From Candidatus Binatia bacterium (GTDB taxonomy: Bacteria > Desulfobacterota > Binatia > UBA12015), in contig JAQWJE010000008.1 of the NCBI GenBank assembly GCA_029248525.1, forward strand, positions 353,150-417,149: a DNA stretch of 64,000 bases, read 5' to 3'. The translations under genes and the position numbers were made by a program. Below the pieces are notes generated by a model. That model made no database searches, was not told where the DNA came from, and saw nothing but the letters and a program-made list of their open reading frames with translations. Shown here piece by piece: positions 16,964-25,107 of this stretch (position 1 is its first letter; each line of letters begins with the position of its first letter).

Positions 16964-19690
16964 TCAGAAAGGTGGAGTTTCCGAGTCGACGTCCTTCTTC
17001 TTGGCGACCGCTTTTTTGCTGGCTGCTTTTTTCTTGGCTGCGCTCTTCTTCGTGGTGCTCTTTTTTTCGCTGACCTTCTTGCTGGCAGATTTTTTCTTCG
17101 CCGTCTTTTTCCTGGCGGCCGTCTTGCGCCCCTTTTTCTTTTTCGGATTGTTCGCGTCTCGCTCGCGTTTGTCCAGAATCCGCTGGGCTGCCTCGGAAGA
17201 ACTGATCTTGGCGGGGTCCATATCCTTTGCGAGTGTGGCATTGGTTTCGCCATCAGTCGCATAGGGGCCGAACCGACCGTCCTTGATCTGGATGGTCGCT
17301 CCCTCGAGTTCAAACACATTCTCGAAAGTCTGGATCGGCGGCTTCGCGACACCCCGGCCCTTTTTTCGCGGCTGCGCGAGCAGGAAGCGTGCTCTGGCCT
17401 CATCGACGAGGAAGGGGTCATCGCCTGGTTCAAGGCTGCGGCTTTCCTTGCCGGCTCGCAGGTAGAGTCCGAATTTCCCGTTGTAGAGGAGGATCTCCTC
17501 GCCCTCGAGACTATTGCCGCAGGGACGTCCTGCTTTCAGCGTCAGAAGCTGGAGCGCGACTTCAGCGTTCACGTCTTCCGGCTTCATCTCCTTCAGAAGG
17601 GATGCGAATTCCGGTTTTTCCTCCGAATCGGTGCTGCCGCGCTGGACGTAAGGGCCGAACCGTCCGCTCTTCAGGAAAAGAGGCTGGCCGGTCTTGTCGC
17701 AATAACCCAGAGGCTCGTCCTTGCGTGCCCCGGCATCAAGAATTTCGGTTGCGACCTGTTCGGAAAGCTCGTCGGGTGGCAACTCGGTGGGAATATTTCC
17801 GCGAATCTCTCCGGCCTCGAGGTAAGGTCCGTAACGGCCGACTCTCAGGGCGATCGGTTCATCACGATAGGTCCATTGCGTGTCGCCCGCGAAGGGGAGG
17901 GGGAATCGACAGATCTGTGCCGGGTCGATATTCTCCATGCCGGCTTCGATCAGGCCCGATAGTCCCTTGCCTCCTTGTTCTGACCAGAAGTTCTGCAGAT
18001 ACTTTTGGGGATTCTGATTGCCTCGCGCGATCTCGTCGAGGTCGTCCTCCATTTTTTTGGTGAAGCTGTATTCCACCATGCTCGCGAAATGGTCTTCCAT
18101 CAGTCGGACGACGGCGAATGCTGTCCAAGTCGGTACCAGCGCCTTGTTGCGGCGGAAGGAATAGGCGGCTTGCTGGATTCTATCGATGATCGACGCGTAG
18201 GTACTGGGCCGTCCGATCCCTCGTTTTTCGAGTTCCTTGATCAGGCCGGCTTCGGTGTATCGGCCAGTCGGCTGGGTATTGTGTTCCTCGGGCTTCAGTT
18301 CCTCTGTGGTGACCGTGTCTCCGACCGCGACGCCGGGCAGGATCGTCTCCTTGGTGCCGGCCGGATCGACACGCAGGAATCCCGGCTTGTCGATGACCGT
18401 GCCACGAGCTTGATAGAGCGCGGGGCTGGCATGGTCTTCCTGCACCTCCAGAATAACTGTTCTCCCGGTGGCCGGCTTCATTTGGGTAGCGATCGTGCGT
18501 TTCCAGATCAGATCGTAGAGGCGGCTCTCATCCTCGCCGACCTGACGCCCTACCACCTCGGGGGCTGTGAAATCGGCAGGTCGGATCGGCTCATGTTCGC
18601 CGCCGGCATCACCTGACATCGACCCGAAGTTTCGCGGAGCGTGCTCTTCCTTGCCGAATTTTTCTGCGATGACGTTCCCGATTGCCTGCATGGCTTCTGG
18701 CGCGAGGAGGTAGTTGTCGGTTCGTACGTACGTGATGAACCCCTTTTGGAAGAGAGCATTGGCCGAGCGCATGGTGCGTGCGGGCGAGAAACCCAGCCGA
18801 TTACTGGCCTCCTGCTGCAGTCCACTGGTGATGAATGGAACGGGCGGCTTTCGTGAGTACGGTTTCTCTTCGAGCGAAGACACCTGAAAGCTCGCCGCCG
18901 AAAGTCGTTTCTCGAGCTCGGTAGTGGCATCGACGTCGAGAACGCGAAGGTTGCCGGCATCGGACCTCAGCTTGCCGTCGTCGCCGAAATCCTTGCTTTG
19001 TGCGATTGCCTGACCTCCGAGGCGAAGGAGTTTCGACTCGAAGGTTTCCCCCTGCGGTGTCCGGAAAATTGCATCCAGATCCCAAAAGGAGGCGCTGACG
19101 AAGATCAGACGTTCCTTTTCGCGGTCGACCAGAAGACGGATAGCCACCGTCTGCACGCGACCGGCCGAGAGACCTTGTGCGACTTTGCGCCATAACAGAT
19201 TGGAGACCGGATAGCCGTAGAGGCGGTCCACCAGCCGGCGCGTTTCCTGCGCCTCGACCAACTGCGTATCGAGTTCCTCGGGGGCCTCGATTGCTTTCAG
19301 CAGTGCGCTTTTGGTGATCTGTCCCAGCCGTAGTCGCTTCACGGGTACGCTTTTTTTCGGCTTCAGAACCTCGAGCAGATGCCAGGAAATTGCCTCCCCC
19401 TCACGGTCGGCGTCAGTGGCGAGATAAAGCTCGTCGGCGTTTTTCAACTCGCGGGCAATTTCTCGCATGGTGGCCTTTTTCCCCTCATCGAGAACGTAAA
19501 TGGCCTGAAATCCCTCCTCGATTCCCGTCACGATCTGTTGCTTTTTCTTGTCGGCGGGCACCTGACTCGCCTTGCTGGGCAAATCTCGGATGTGGCCGAC
19601 GCTGGCAAGTACCACGTAGTCCTTACCGAGATACTTCTCGATAGTCTTGGCTTTCGTGGGTGATTCTACAATGACGAGTCGTTTGGGCAT
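16964..19690 (-). CDS. topA: DNA topoisomerase I with Lys/Ala-rich tail
   Basis: A 908-residue type IA topoisomerase that relaxes negative supercoils. The TOPRIM domain begins KRLVIVESPTKAKTIEKYLG; ATDADREGEAISWHL carries the acidic metal-binding residues; the active-site tyrosine is Tyr321 in GFITYVRTDN, next to the position known in E. coli. The C-terminal part has repeated beta modules (GRYGPYLEAG, SGRFGPYVQRG, NGKFGLYLRAG, DGRFGPYATDG) rather than Cys4 zinc fingers, as in actinobacterial and some other TopAs. The last 60 residues are almost wholly Lys, Ala, Ser and Thr, histone-H1-like, and probably bind DNA. Confidence 0.96.
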   Translation of the reverse strand: MPKRLVIVESPTKAKTIEKYLGKDYVVLASVGHIRDLPSKASQVPADKKKQQIVTGIEEGFQAIYVLDEGKKATMREIARELKNADELYLATDADREGEAISWHLLEVLKPKKSVPVKRLRLGQITKSALLKAIEAPEELDTQLVEAQETRRLVDRLYGYPVSNLLWRKVAQGLSAGRVQTVAIRLLVDREKERLIFVSASFWDLDAIFRTPQGETFESKLLRLGGQAIAQSKDFGDDGKLRSDAGNLRVLDVDATTELEKRLSAASFQVSSLEEKPYSRKPPVPFITSGLQQEASNRLGFSPARTMRSANALFQKGFITYVRTDNYLLAPEAMQAIGNVIAEKFGKEEHAPRNFGSMSGDAGGEHEPIRPADFTAPEVVGRQVGEDESRLYDLIWKRTIATQMKPATGRTVILEVQEDHASPALYQARGTVIDKPGFLRVDPAGTKETILPGVAVGDTVTTEELKPEEHNTQPTGRYTEAGLIKELEKRGIGRPSTYASIIDRIQQAAYSFRRNKALVPTWTAFAVVRLMEDHFASMVEYSFTKKMEDDLDEIARGNQNPQKYLQNFWSEQGGKGLSGLIEAGMENIDPAQICRFPLPFAGDTQWTYRDEPIALRVGRYGPYLEAGEIRGNIPTELPPDELSEQVATEILDAGARKDEPLGYCDKTGQPLFLKSGRFGPYVQRGSTDSEEKPEFASLLKEMKPEDVNAEVALQLLTLKAGRPCGNSLEGEEILLYNGKFGLYLRAGKESRSLEPGDDPFLVDEARARFLLAQPRKKGRGVAKPPIQTFENVFELEGATIQIKDGRFGPYATDGETNATLAKDMDPAKISSSEAAQRILDKRERDANNPKKKKGRKTAARKKTAKKKSASKKVSEKKSTTKKSAAKKKAASKKAVAKKKDVDSETPPF

Positions 19691-19755
19691 ATTCCTTCCG
19701 GTCGCGGTTTCTTACAGGACCGCTTTCGGGGCCGTATACGGTTAGTTTGCCTCCA

Positions 19756-19772
19756 GTTGCAAGCGCTGCAAC
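19756..19772. repeat. Inverted repeat GTTGCA-N5-TGCAAC, possible operator
   Basis: Perfect 6-bp arms separated by 5 bp (17 bp in total), the size of a typical dimeric regulator site. It lies about 65 bp upstream of the topA start. Only symmetry supports a function. Confidence 0.3.
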
Positions 19773-19793
19773 CGCGGGGTGTCAAAATTGCCG

Positions 19794-19805
19794 GCAAAAT
19801 TTTGC
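19794..19805. repeat. 12-bp palindrome GCAAAATTTTGC
   Basis: A perfect AT-core palindrome in an otherwise GC-rich intergenic region, 22 bp from the other inverted repeat. Possible operator; no direct evidence. Confidence 0.3.
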
Positions 19806-19998
19806 ACTCTCTGGCCGCCCGGGCCGGGCTCGCTCCACAGGTGATTCCGCCTGCGACCGGGAGCGTTTTGGCTGTTTGGCCACTTTCATGGGCGGGTGTT
19901 TTGGGGCCGCCGGGAACGGTCAGCCCCGACTTGACGGGTTGAGGTCCACATAGCACGGTCCTGTGCGGCAATGACGCCGCGATCGGAGTAAATGAAAT

Positions 19999-20874
19999 AT
20001 GGGAATTCTTGACGGCAAAGTAGCAATTATCACCGGTGCCGGTGGCGGCCTGGGCCGCGCACACGCGCTGGCGCTGGCGAAAGAGGGCGCGTCGATTGTG
20101 GTCAACGATCTTGGTGGCTCTGTCGACGGGACGGGTGCGGGCGGCACGATGGCCGATCAGGTCGTCGCCGAAATCGAGGCTGCCGGCGGCAAGGCCGTGG
20201 CGAATCATGGCAATGTGACGCTGGCAGAGGATGCCGACTCGATGGTCGCGACTGCAGTGCAGAGCTTTGGGCGACTGGATATTCTCATCAATAACGCCGG
20301 CATCCTGAGGGATAAATCCTTCAAGAAGATGACGGAAGAGCTCTGGGATCCGGTTGTGGCGGTTCATCTCAAGGGAACCTACCAACCGACGCGAGCGGCC
20401 TACCAGCATATGCTCGAGTCGGGCACCAAGGGGCGGATCATCATGACCAGCTCGACCTCGGGTCTGATCGGCAACTTCGGCCAGACCAACTACGGCGCAG
20501 CCAAGGCTGGAATCGCCGGTTTCATGCGTTGTCTGGCGATCGAGGGAGCCAAGGCAGGGATCACGGTGAACGTTCTGGCACCCAACGCCTACTCGCGGAT
20601 GACTGCGGACCTCTTCCCCGAGGGTTCCGAGGAGCATTTTGCGCCCGAGAAGGTTTCGCCGGCGATCGCATGGCTGTGCTCCGAGGACGCGGCCGATATC
20701 ACCGGACGGCAATTCGTGATCAGCGGGAATCGGGTAACCCTTTTGTATCCTGCAGGATTCAAGATCGCCGATCGCGCTGGTGATCCCTGGAGTGCCGAGG
20801 AAATTGGTACGAAGATTAGAGAATCGATGGCAGATTGGCCGGAAGCGGCCACGGTTCCCAAGCTCGTTTTTTGA
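19999..20874 (+). CDS. Short-chain dehydrogenase, MFE-2-like 3-hydroxyacyl-CoA dehydrogenase
   Basis: A 291-residue SDR. The cofactor motif TGAGGGLGR (12-20), NNAG (98-101) and the catalytic Ser in TSSTSG, Tyr165 and Lys169 (TNYGAAKAG) are all present. The opening MGILDGKVAIITGAGGGLGR and the VVNDLGGSVDG segment match the dehydrogenase unit of peroxisomal multifunctional enzyme 2 and its bacterial relatives, which oxidise 3-hydroxyacyl-CoA in beta-oxidation of fatty acids or sterol side chains. No hydratase domain is fused. The other acyl-CoA genes lie 2.5-6 kb downstream, with two unrelated-looking genes between. Confidence 0.88.
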   Translation: MGILDGKVAIITGAGGGLGRAHALALAKEGASIVVNDLGGSVDGTGAGGTMADQVVAEIEAAGGKAVANHGNVTLAEDADSMVATAVQSFGRLDILINNAGILRDKSFKKMTEELWDPVVAVHLKGTYQPTRAAYQHMLESGTKGRIIMTSSTSGLIGNFGQTNYGAAKAGIAGFMRCLAIEGAKAGITVNVLAPNAYSRMTADLFPEGSEEHFAPEKVSPAIAWLCSEDAADITGRQFVISGNRVTLLYPAGFKIADRAGDPWSAEEIGTKIRESMADWPEAATVPKLVF

Positions 20875-20974
20875 TCTCCGGGAGTCCGGCGGTCATCCTG
20901 ATCGTCGGACTCTTCGCGGCTGTCTTCCGCTCTCGGCTTGCGTAGGCGGATAAATCGCTTACATTCTGCAGGTA

Positions 20975-22540
20975 ATGGATGATTTCGATACTGGAACGGG
21001 CCGAGATCAGGATTACGATATCGTCGTTCTGGGAGGTTCGTTTTCGGGCAGCACACTTGCGTTGCTGCTGCGGCGAAGCCACCCGAACGCACGAATTCTC
21101 GTCCTCGAGAAGTCGGCCGAGTTTGCCCGCCGGGTAGGCGAATCCACGTCGGAAGTCGCAGGATGCTTTCTGACGCGGATACTCGGCCTTTCGAATTATC
21201 TTGGCCGAGAGCATTTTCAGAAACACGGCCTCCGACTTTGGTTCAACGAGGCTGACAATCAAGACCCTGCCTCCTGCTCCGAGCTGGGACCTCTGAGTCA
21301 AACGCGGCTGCCCACCTACCAACTCGACCGAAGCCAATTGGACCAGCATCTGCTCGACCTGGCCGCGACCGAAGGTTGCGAGGTTGTTCGCGAATCCAAG
21401 GTACTGGACTTTGACCTTGGCGGATCTGCCGGGAACACTGTGTGCTACCGCAAGGATGGCGAAGTGATCACGGTGCGTGCGGGGTGGATTGCCGACTGTT
21501 CCGGCAGAGTGTCTCTGGTTGCTCGACAACGCGGAACTCTCGAGCCGACAACCGAGCACCCCGTGCATTCGATGTGGGTGCGCTTTCAGAATGTCCGAAG
21601 TCTCGATTCCGAGGAAGTCTTTCGAGCGGCGCCGTTTCTTCGCGAGAAGGCTCTGGTCGGGCGGGGCAGCGCCACGAACCATCTTATGGGTCATGGCTGG
21701 TGGAGTTGGGTGATTCCGCTCGCCAATGGAGATGTCTCGGCCGGTGTGACCTGGGATGAGAGATTGTTCGAGCCGCCGGAAGCCTCCGACGTTGCCGAAC
21801 GGGTCCGGAAGACTTTGCTTGGTCACCCGATCGGGCGTCTGATGTTCGAGGACGCAGTGCCTGTGGAGGGGGACGCGAGGAGCCTGAAGAATCTCGCTTA
21901 CCGCACCACCGAGGTCTGCGGCGAGGGGTGGGCATCCGTAGGTGATGCGGCTGGCTTCATGGATCCTCTGTATTCGCAGGGTCTCGACTATTGCGCACAC
22001 GGAGTTTTCGCAACGCATAAACTCCTCAGCCAGGCGCTTGATGGCAACCTGGAGAGTGGGGATCTCTGCCGCCACAACCAGCAGTTTCAGGAGTCCTATG
22101 ACCGCTGGTTTCATGCGGTCTACGAGAATAAATATCAATATATGGGAGATGCCGACCTGATGCGTGCGGCCTTCTTGCTGGACATCGGTTGTTATTTTAT
22201 CGGACCCGTCCAACTCGTCTACCGACTCCCGGACGAGGAATTTGCGAATATGCCTTACGCCGGAAAAATAGGCGCGGGCGTGGCCAAGTTCATGACCTTC
22301 TACAATCGCCGTTTGGAGCGCATCGCGCGGAAGCGTCTACAGGCCGGAACCTACGGCAAGAACAATTTGCGCCGCCGTGATCTGATCTCCCGCTCTTTCG
22401 GACCGGGGCTCGGTGGGTTCCCGCACGTCGCACGCGGGCTCCTGCTCTGGATGCGGCTGGAATTGGAAACCGCCCGTCTGCCGGCTGCGGAAACCCTGGT
22501 GGTGCCGGCAACGCAGCAGGCCTCTCCGGCAAGTTCCTGA
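20975..22540 (+). CDS. FAD-dependent oxidoreductase of the flavin-dependent halogenase / geranylgeranyl reductase superfamily
   Basis: A 521-residue flavoprotein. The dinucleotide-binding turn reads VVLGGSFSGSTLALLLRR (about 17-34), a variant of GxGxxG. GESTSEV follows at about 55. Two motifs used to recognise flavin-dependent halogenases are present: WSWVIP (WxWxIP) at 243-248 and FMDPLYSQG (FxxPxxSxG) at 328-336. A Lys at 83 could match the catalytic Lys of tryptophan halogenases, but the alignment there is loose. The FAD-site GDAAGFMDP is intact. Other members of the superfamily with the second motif are not halogenases, so the reaction is open. It lies between acyl-CoA-type genes. Confidence 0.78.
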   Translation: MDDFDTGTGRDQDYDIVVLGGSFSGSTLALLLRRSHPNARILVLEKSAEFARRVGESTSEVAGCFLTRILGLSNYLGREHFQKHGLRLWFNEADNQDPASCSELGPLSQTRLPTYQLDRSQLDQHLLDLAATEGCEVVRESKVLDFDLGGSAGNTVCYRKDGEVITVRAGWIADCSGRVSLVARQRGTLEPTTEHPVHSMWVRFQNVRSLDSEEVFRAAPFLREKALVGRGSATNHLMGHGWWSWVIPLANGDVSAGVTWDERLFEPPEASDVAERVRKTLLGHPIGRLMFEDAVPVEGDARSLKNLAYRTTEVCGEGWASVGDAAGFMDPLYSQGLDYCAHGVFATHKLLSQALDGNLESGDLCRHNQQFQESYDRWFHAVYENKYQYMGDADLMRAAFLLDIGCYFIGPVQLVYRLPDEEFANMPYAGKIGAGVAKFMTFYNRRLERIARKRLQAGTYGKNNLRRRDLISRSFGPGLGGFPHVARGLLLWMRLELETARLPAAETLVVPATQQASPASS

Positions 22541-22628
22541 CGGGACTCGCGTCCATCCACGCGTCCAGCCGGGTCGATGGTATTGGACCCATAAGCCGAA
22601 GCTCTGGCTGAGGAGGAGTTGATGCCTG

Positions 22629-23249
22629 CTATTCGACTTCGACCTGAACCTCGTTGCGGCGCAGGAACCAGAGGGTCCATGGCGGATCGTAGCTGGCCAT
22701 CTTCGCTTTGGTGAGGGGGCGCAGGCCCTCCTTGTCGATCCACGTGGAGAGCTCTTTTGCGTGCCGTTCCATCTGCTCTGGTGAGTTCAGGCCGCTATAC
22801 TGCAGACTGACCTGCCGTTTGGCGGGTAGTTCGCGCAGGGTGACGTCGGGGTTGGTTGGTTCGGGCGCATTGGCGAGAGTAATCTCTTCGGGCAGGATAA
22901 AGGCCATCCACCAACCTTTCTCGGTCTCTTCCTGAAGGACCGGCGCTGTCATCGCGATGCTGCGGGAACGCTCTTCCTGGAGGACCGGGGCCGTCATCGC
23001 GATCTGTTCTTTTTCGCGGTTGGCACCGAAAATGTAGCCCGCGAGCCGGCGAAAGCCTGCGCTGCCAGCCTGATCATAATCTTTTTCGACGAAAGTCTCG
23101 GCGATCAGTTGCGGCTGGTATTGCCGGAGCTCGATTCTGCCGTCGCTTTTGAGCACCTCATGAGGCGGTTCGGGCGAGGTTCGAACGCCGACCAATGAGC
23201 ATGCGGCCAGAGTCAGACTGCTGCAGATTGCTGCGATTGTTTTTTTCAT
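22629..23249 (-). CDS. SOUL haem-binding family lipoprotein
   Basis: A 206-residue SOUL-domain protein with a lipoprotein signal (MKKTIAAICSSLTLAACS, lipobox LAAC). The ATG at 23249 is supported by GGAGG a few bases upstream; a longer frame exists to 23384 but would add a poor leader. The domain features are IELRQYQPQLIAET, FRRLAGYIFGAN and a tandem IAMTAPVLQEE repeat that many bacterial members also show. SOUL proteins bind haem or other tetrapyrroles and hydrophobic ligands; the function here is unknown. It is divergent from the acyl-CoA synthetase gene, with 91 bp between the starts. Confidence 0.85.
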   Translation of the reverse strand: MKKTIAAICSSLTLAACSLVGVRTSPEPPHEVLKSDGRIELRQYQPQLIAETFVEKDYDQAGSAGFRRLAGYIFGANREKEQIAMTAPVLQEERSRSIAMTAPVLQEETEKGWWMAFILPEEITLANAPEPTNPDVTLRELPAKRQVSLQYSGLNSPEQMERHAKELSTWIDKEGLRPLTKAKMASYDPPWTLWFLRRNEVQVEVE

Positions 23250-23340
23250 GGGGCCTCCAGATGCAATCTTAGCATATTCCGTGTCCGCTTGTGCACGTGG
23301 ACTTGAATCGCTTGGGGCCATCGCGATAGGCATCCGGCCT

Positions 23341-25020
23341 ATGGATCGATTACAGGCTATTCGGGAACTGACGGCAGAGGGCAAGGCGTATGAGCTGGTT
23401 CCTGCCCAGGCTTGGGGCCGCTCGATTCGAGTCTTCAGGGCTGCGCCCCCGCAGTTGCGAGACCTTTACGAGGCGGCCCGCAGTGACCTCCCCTTTCTGG
23501 TCTACGGCGAAGAGCGTTCGAGCTTCGAGGAAGTATGGCAGGAGTCCTGCAAGTTGGCGCATTATCTGGTGAATGATTGCGGGATTGTTCCGGGTGATCG
23601 GGTCGCCATTTCCATGCGGAATTACCCGGAGTGGGTCACCACCTTTATGGCGGCAACTTCGGTTGGTGCGATCGCGGTTGCGATGAACGCACTTTGGCAG
23701 CCCGAGGAGATGGCCTACGGATTGCGAGATTCCGGGTCGAAGGTTCTGTTTTGCGACGAGGAGAGACTGGCCCGGCTGGGCAAGCAGTCCGAGAAATTCG
23801 ACGAGTTGCGAATTGTCTGTGTCCGCGCCGCGTCCGCGCTTGATTGGGCGACGGTTCGTCTGGAGGACGTATTGATGTCGGGGTCGCTGGACCAAATGCC
23901 CGAGACTGCGATGCAGCCGAATGACCCCGCGACAATTTTCTATACCTCGGGTTCGACAGGGGCGCCGAAAGGGGTGGTCTCGTCGCATCGGAATATCGTG
24001 AACGCCCTGATGTCCTGGGAACTTGATGCTCATGTGGCGGCCCATCTGGCGGGCCGGACGATATCGCCCCCCGACAGGCAGGCGGCGACGCTTCTGGGGG
24101 TGCCCTTGTTTCATGTCACGGGCTCTCATGCGGTCTTTCTCTCCAGCTATCGTTCCCAACGTCGCATGGTCGGTATGCATAAATGGGACGTGGAAGAGGC
24201 TGCGGCCCTGATCGAGCGTGAGCGAATCTCAACCCTCGTGGCGCCAGCCGCCATGACGGGTGATTTGGTGGCTACTGCCATGACCACGGGGCACGATCTG
24301 AGTTCTCTCGATTTGGTCGGTGGTGGCGGCGCTCCTCGCGCGCCCGAACAGGTCCGAGGGATCGACAAGGCTTTCAAGCGTGCCAAGCCCAATACTGGCT
24401 GGGGGATGACCGAAACGAATGCAATCGGGACCGGAATTGCCGGCCGCGACTACCTCGAGCATCCCGAGAGTTCGGGGCGGGTGTCAGCCTTGCTCGACCT
24501 GCGAATCGTTTTGGATTCGGGTGCAGAGGCAAGCCCGGAAGAGCGCGGTGAACTGCAAGTTCGGGGCGCGTCGGTCTTTCGCGGATATTGGAACCGCGAC
24601 GATGCCAATGCCGAGACGTTCGATGGTGAATGGATGCGCACGGGGGATGTCGCCTATCTCGATCCGGACGGCTATCTGGTGATCGTCGACCGGATCAAGG
24701 ATCTGGTCATTCGAGGCGGCGAGAATATTGGGTGCGGCGGTGTCGAGTCTGCCTTGTTGGAGCATCCGGATGTGGTGGAGGCGAGTGTTTACGGTGTACC
24801 GGACGCGCGCCTGGGCGAGGAGGTCGGCGCGACGATTTATGCCACTGGCGGCCTGACCGAGGACGAGATCCGCGATTTCCTCTCCTCGCGACTTTCTCGT
24901 TTCGCGATACCCCGTTATCTCCGATTCGTGGCTGCGCCGCTCCCGCGAACGGCATCCGGGAAGATCCTGAAACGTCAATTGCGGGAACTCGCGTTGGCGG
25001 ATCTGGCGTTGTCGAACTGA
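23341..25020 (+). CDS. Acyl-CoA synthetase / AMP-dependent ligase
   Basis: A 559-residue ligase that activates a carboxylate via an acyl-adenylate to a CoA thioester. I start at the ATG at 23341 (MDRLQAIRELTAEG); a frame open to 23248 overlaps the SOUL gene's start. The P-loop is YTSGSTGAPKGVVSSHRN, the A5 motif NTGWGMTETN, A7 TGDVAYLDPDGYLVIVDR, A8 RIKDLVIRGGENI and the A10 Lys is in PRTASGKILKRQ. It resembles medium/long-chain or bulky-substrate ligases used in aliphatic or steroid degradation. An acyl-CoA dehydrogenase gene follows after 87 bp, so the two probably act in one pathway. Confidence 0.93.
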   Translation: MDRLQAIRELTAEGKAYELVPAQAWGRSIRVFRAAPPQLRDLYEAARSDLPFLVYGEERSSFEEVWQESCKLAHYLVNDCGIVPGDRVAISMRNYPEWVTTFMAATSVGAIAVAMNALWQPEEMAYGLRDSGSKVLFCDEERLARLGKQSEKFDELRIVCVRAASALDWATVRLEDVLMSGSLDQMPETAMQPNDPATIFYTSGSTGAPKGVVSSHRNIVNALMSWELDAHVAAHLAGRTISPPDRQAATLLGVPLFHVTGSHAVFLSSYRSQRRMVGMHKWDVEEAAALIERERISTLVAPAAMTGDLVATAMTTGHDLSSLDLVGGGGAPRAPEQVRGIDKAFKRAKPNTGWGMTETNAIGTGIAGRDYLEHPESSGRVSALLDLRIVLDSGAEASPEERGELQVRGASVFRGYWNRDDANAETFDGEWMRTGDVAYLDPDGYLVIVDRIKDLVIRGGENIGCGGVESALLEHPDVVEASVYGVPDARLGEEVGATIYATGGLTEDEIRDFLSSRLSRFAIPRYLRFVAAPLPRTASGKILKRQLRELALADLALSN

Positions 25021-25093
25021 GCAAATTGTTTTTTTAGATGCTACGGTTTTTCGTGAGATTACCAATTTTTTGCACTGGAAAACCCGGATTCGG

Positions 25094-25101
25094 AAAAGGA
25101 G
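25094..25101 (+). promoter_or_regulatory. Ribosome-binding site fixing a GTG start
   Basis: AAAAGGAG ends 6 bases before the GTG at 25108, the only start codon in frame that gives a full-length acyl-CoA dehydrogenase N-terminus. Two ATGs nearby are out of frame. Confidence 0.65.
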
Positions 25102-25107
25102 CATGAT

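Larger units (their letters stand above)
19691..19998. promoter_or_regulatory. Divergent intergenic region topA / short-chain dehydrogenase
   Basis: About 308 bp between divergent starts. It should hold promoters for both genes, though I see no convincing pair of promoter hexamers. It contains two short symmetric sequences: GTTGCA-N5-TGCAAC at 19756-19772 and the perfect 12-bp palindrome GCAAAATTTTGC at 19794-19805, both possible protein-binding sites. Before the rightward gene a GGAG lies about ten bases from the ATG. No gene or RNA is evident. Confidence 0.4.

Noticed and set aside
16964..17150. Separate small Lys-rich histone-like gene
   Set aside because: The Lys/Ala-rich text is continuous in frame with topA; no start codon with ribosome-binding site separates it.
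22935..23010. Duplicated MTAPVLQEE segment in the SOUL protein
   Set aside because: Bacterial SOUL proteins commonly show a doubled IAMTAPV motif, so this is a family feature and not a recent duplication.
25021..25107. Rho-independent terminator after the acyl-CoA synthetase gene
   Set aside because: A seven-T run is present after the stop but no hairpin precedes it, and the next gene of the likely same pathway follows in the same direction.
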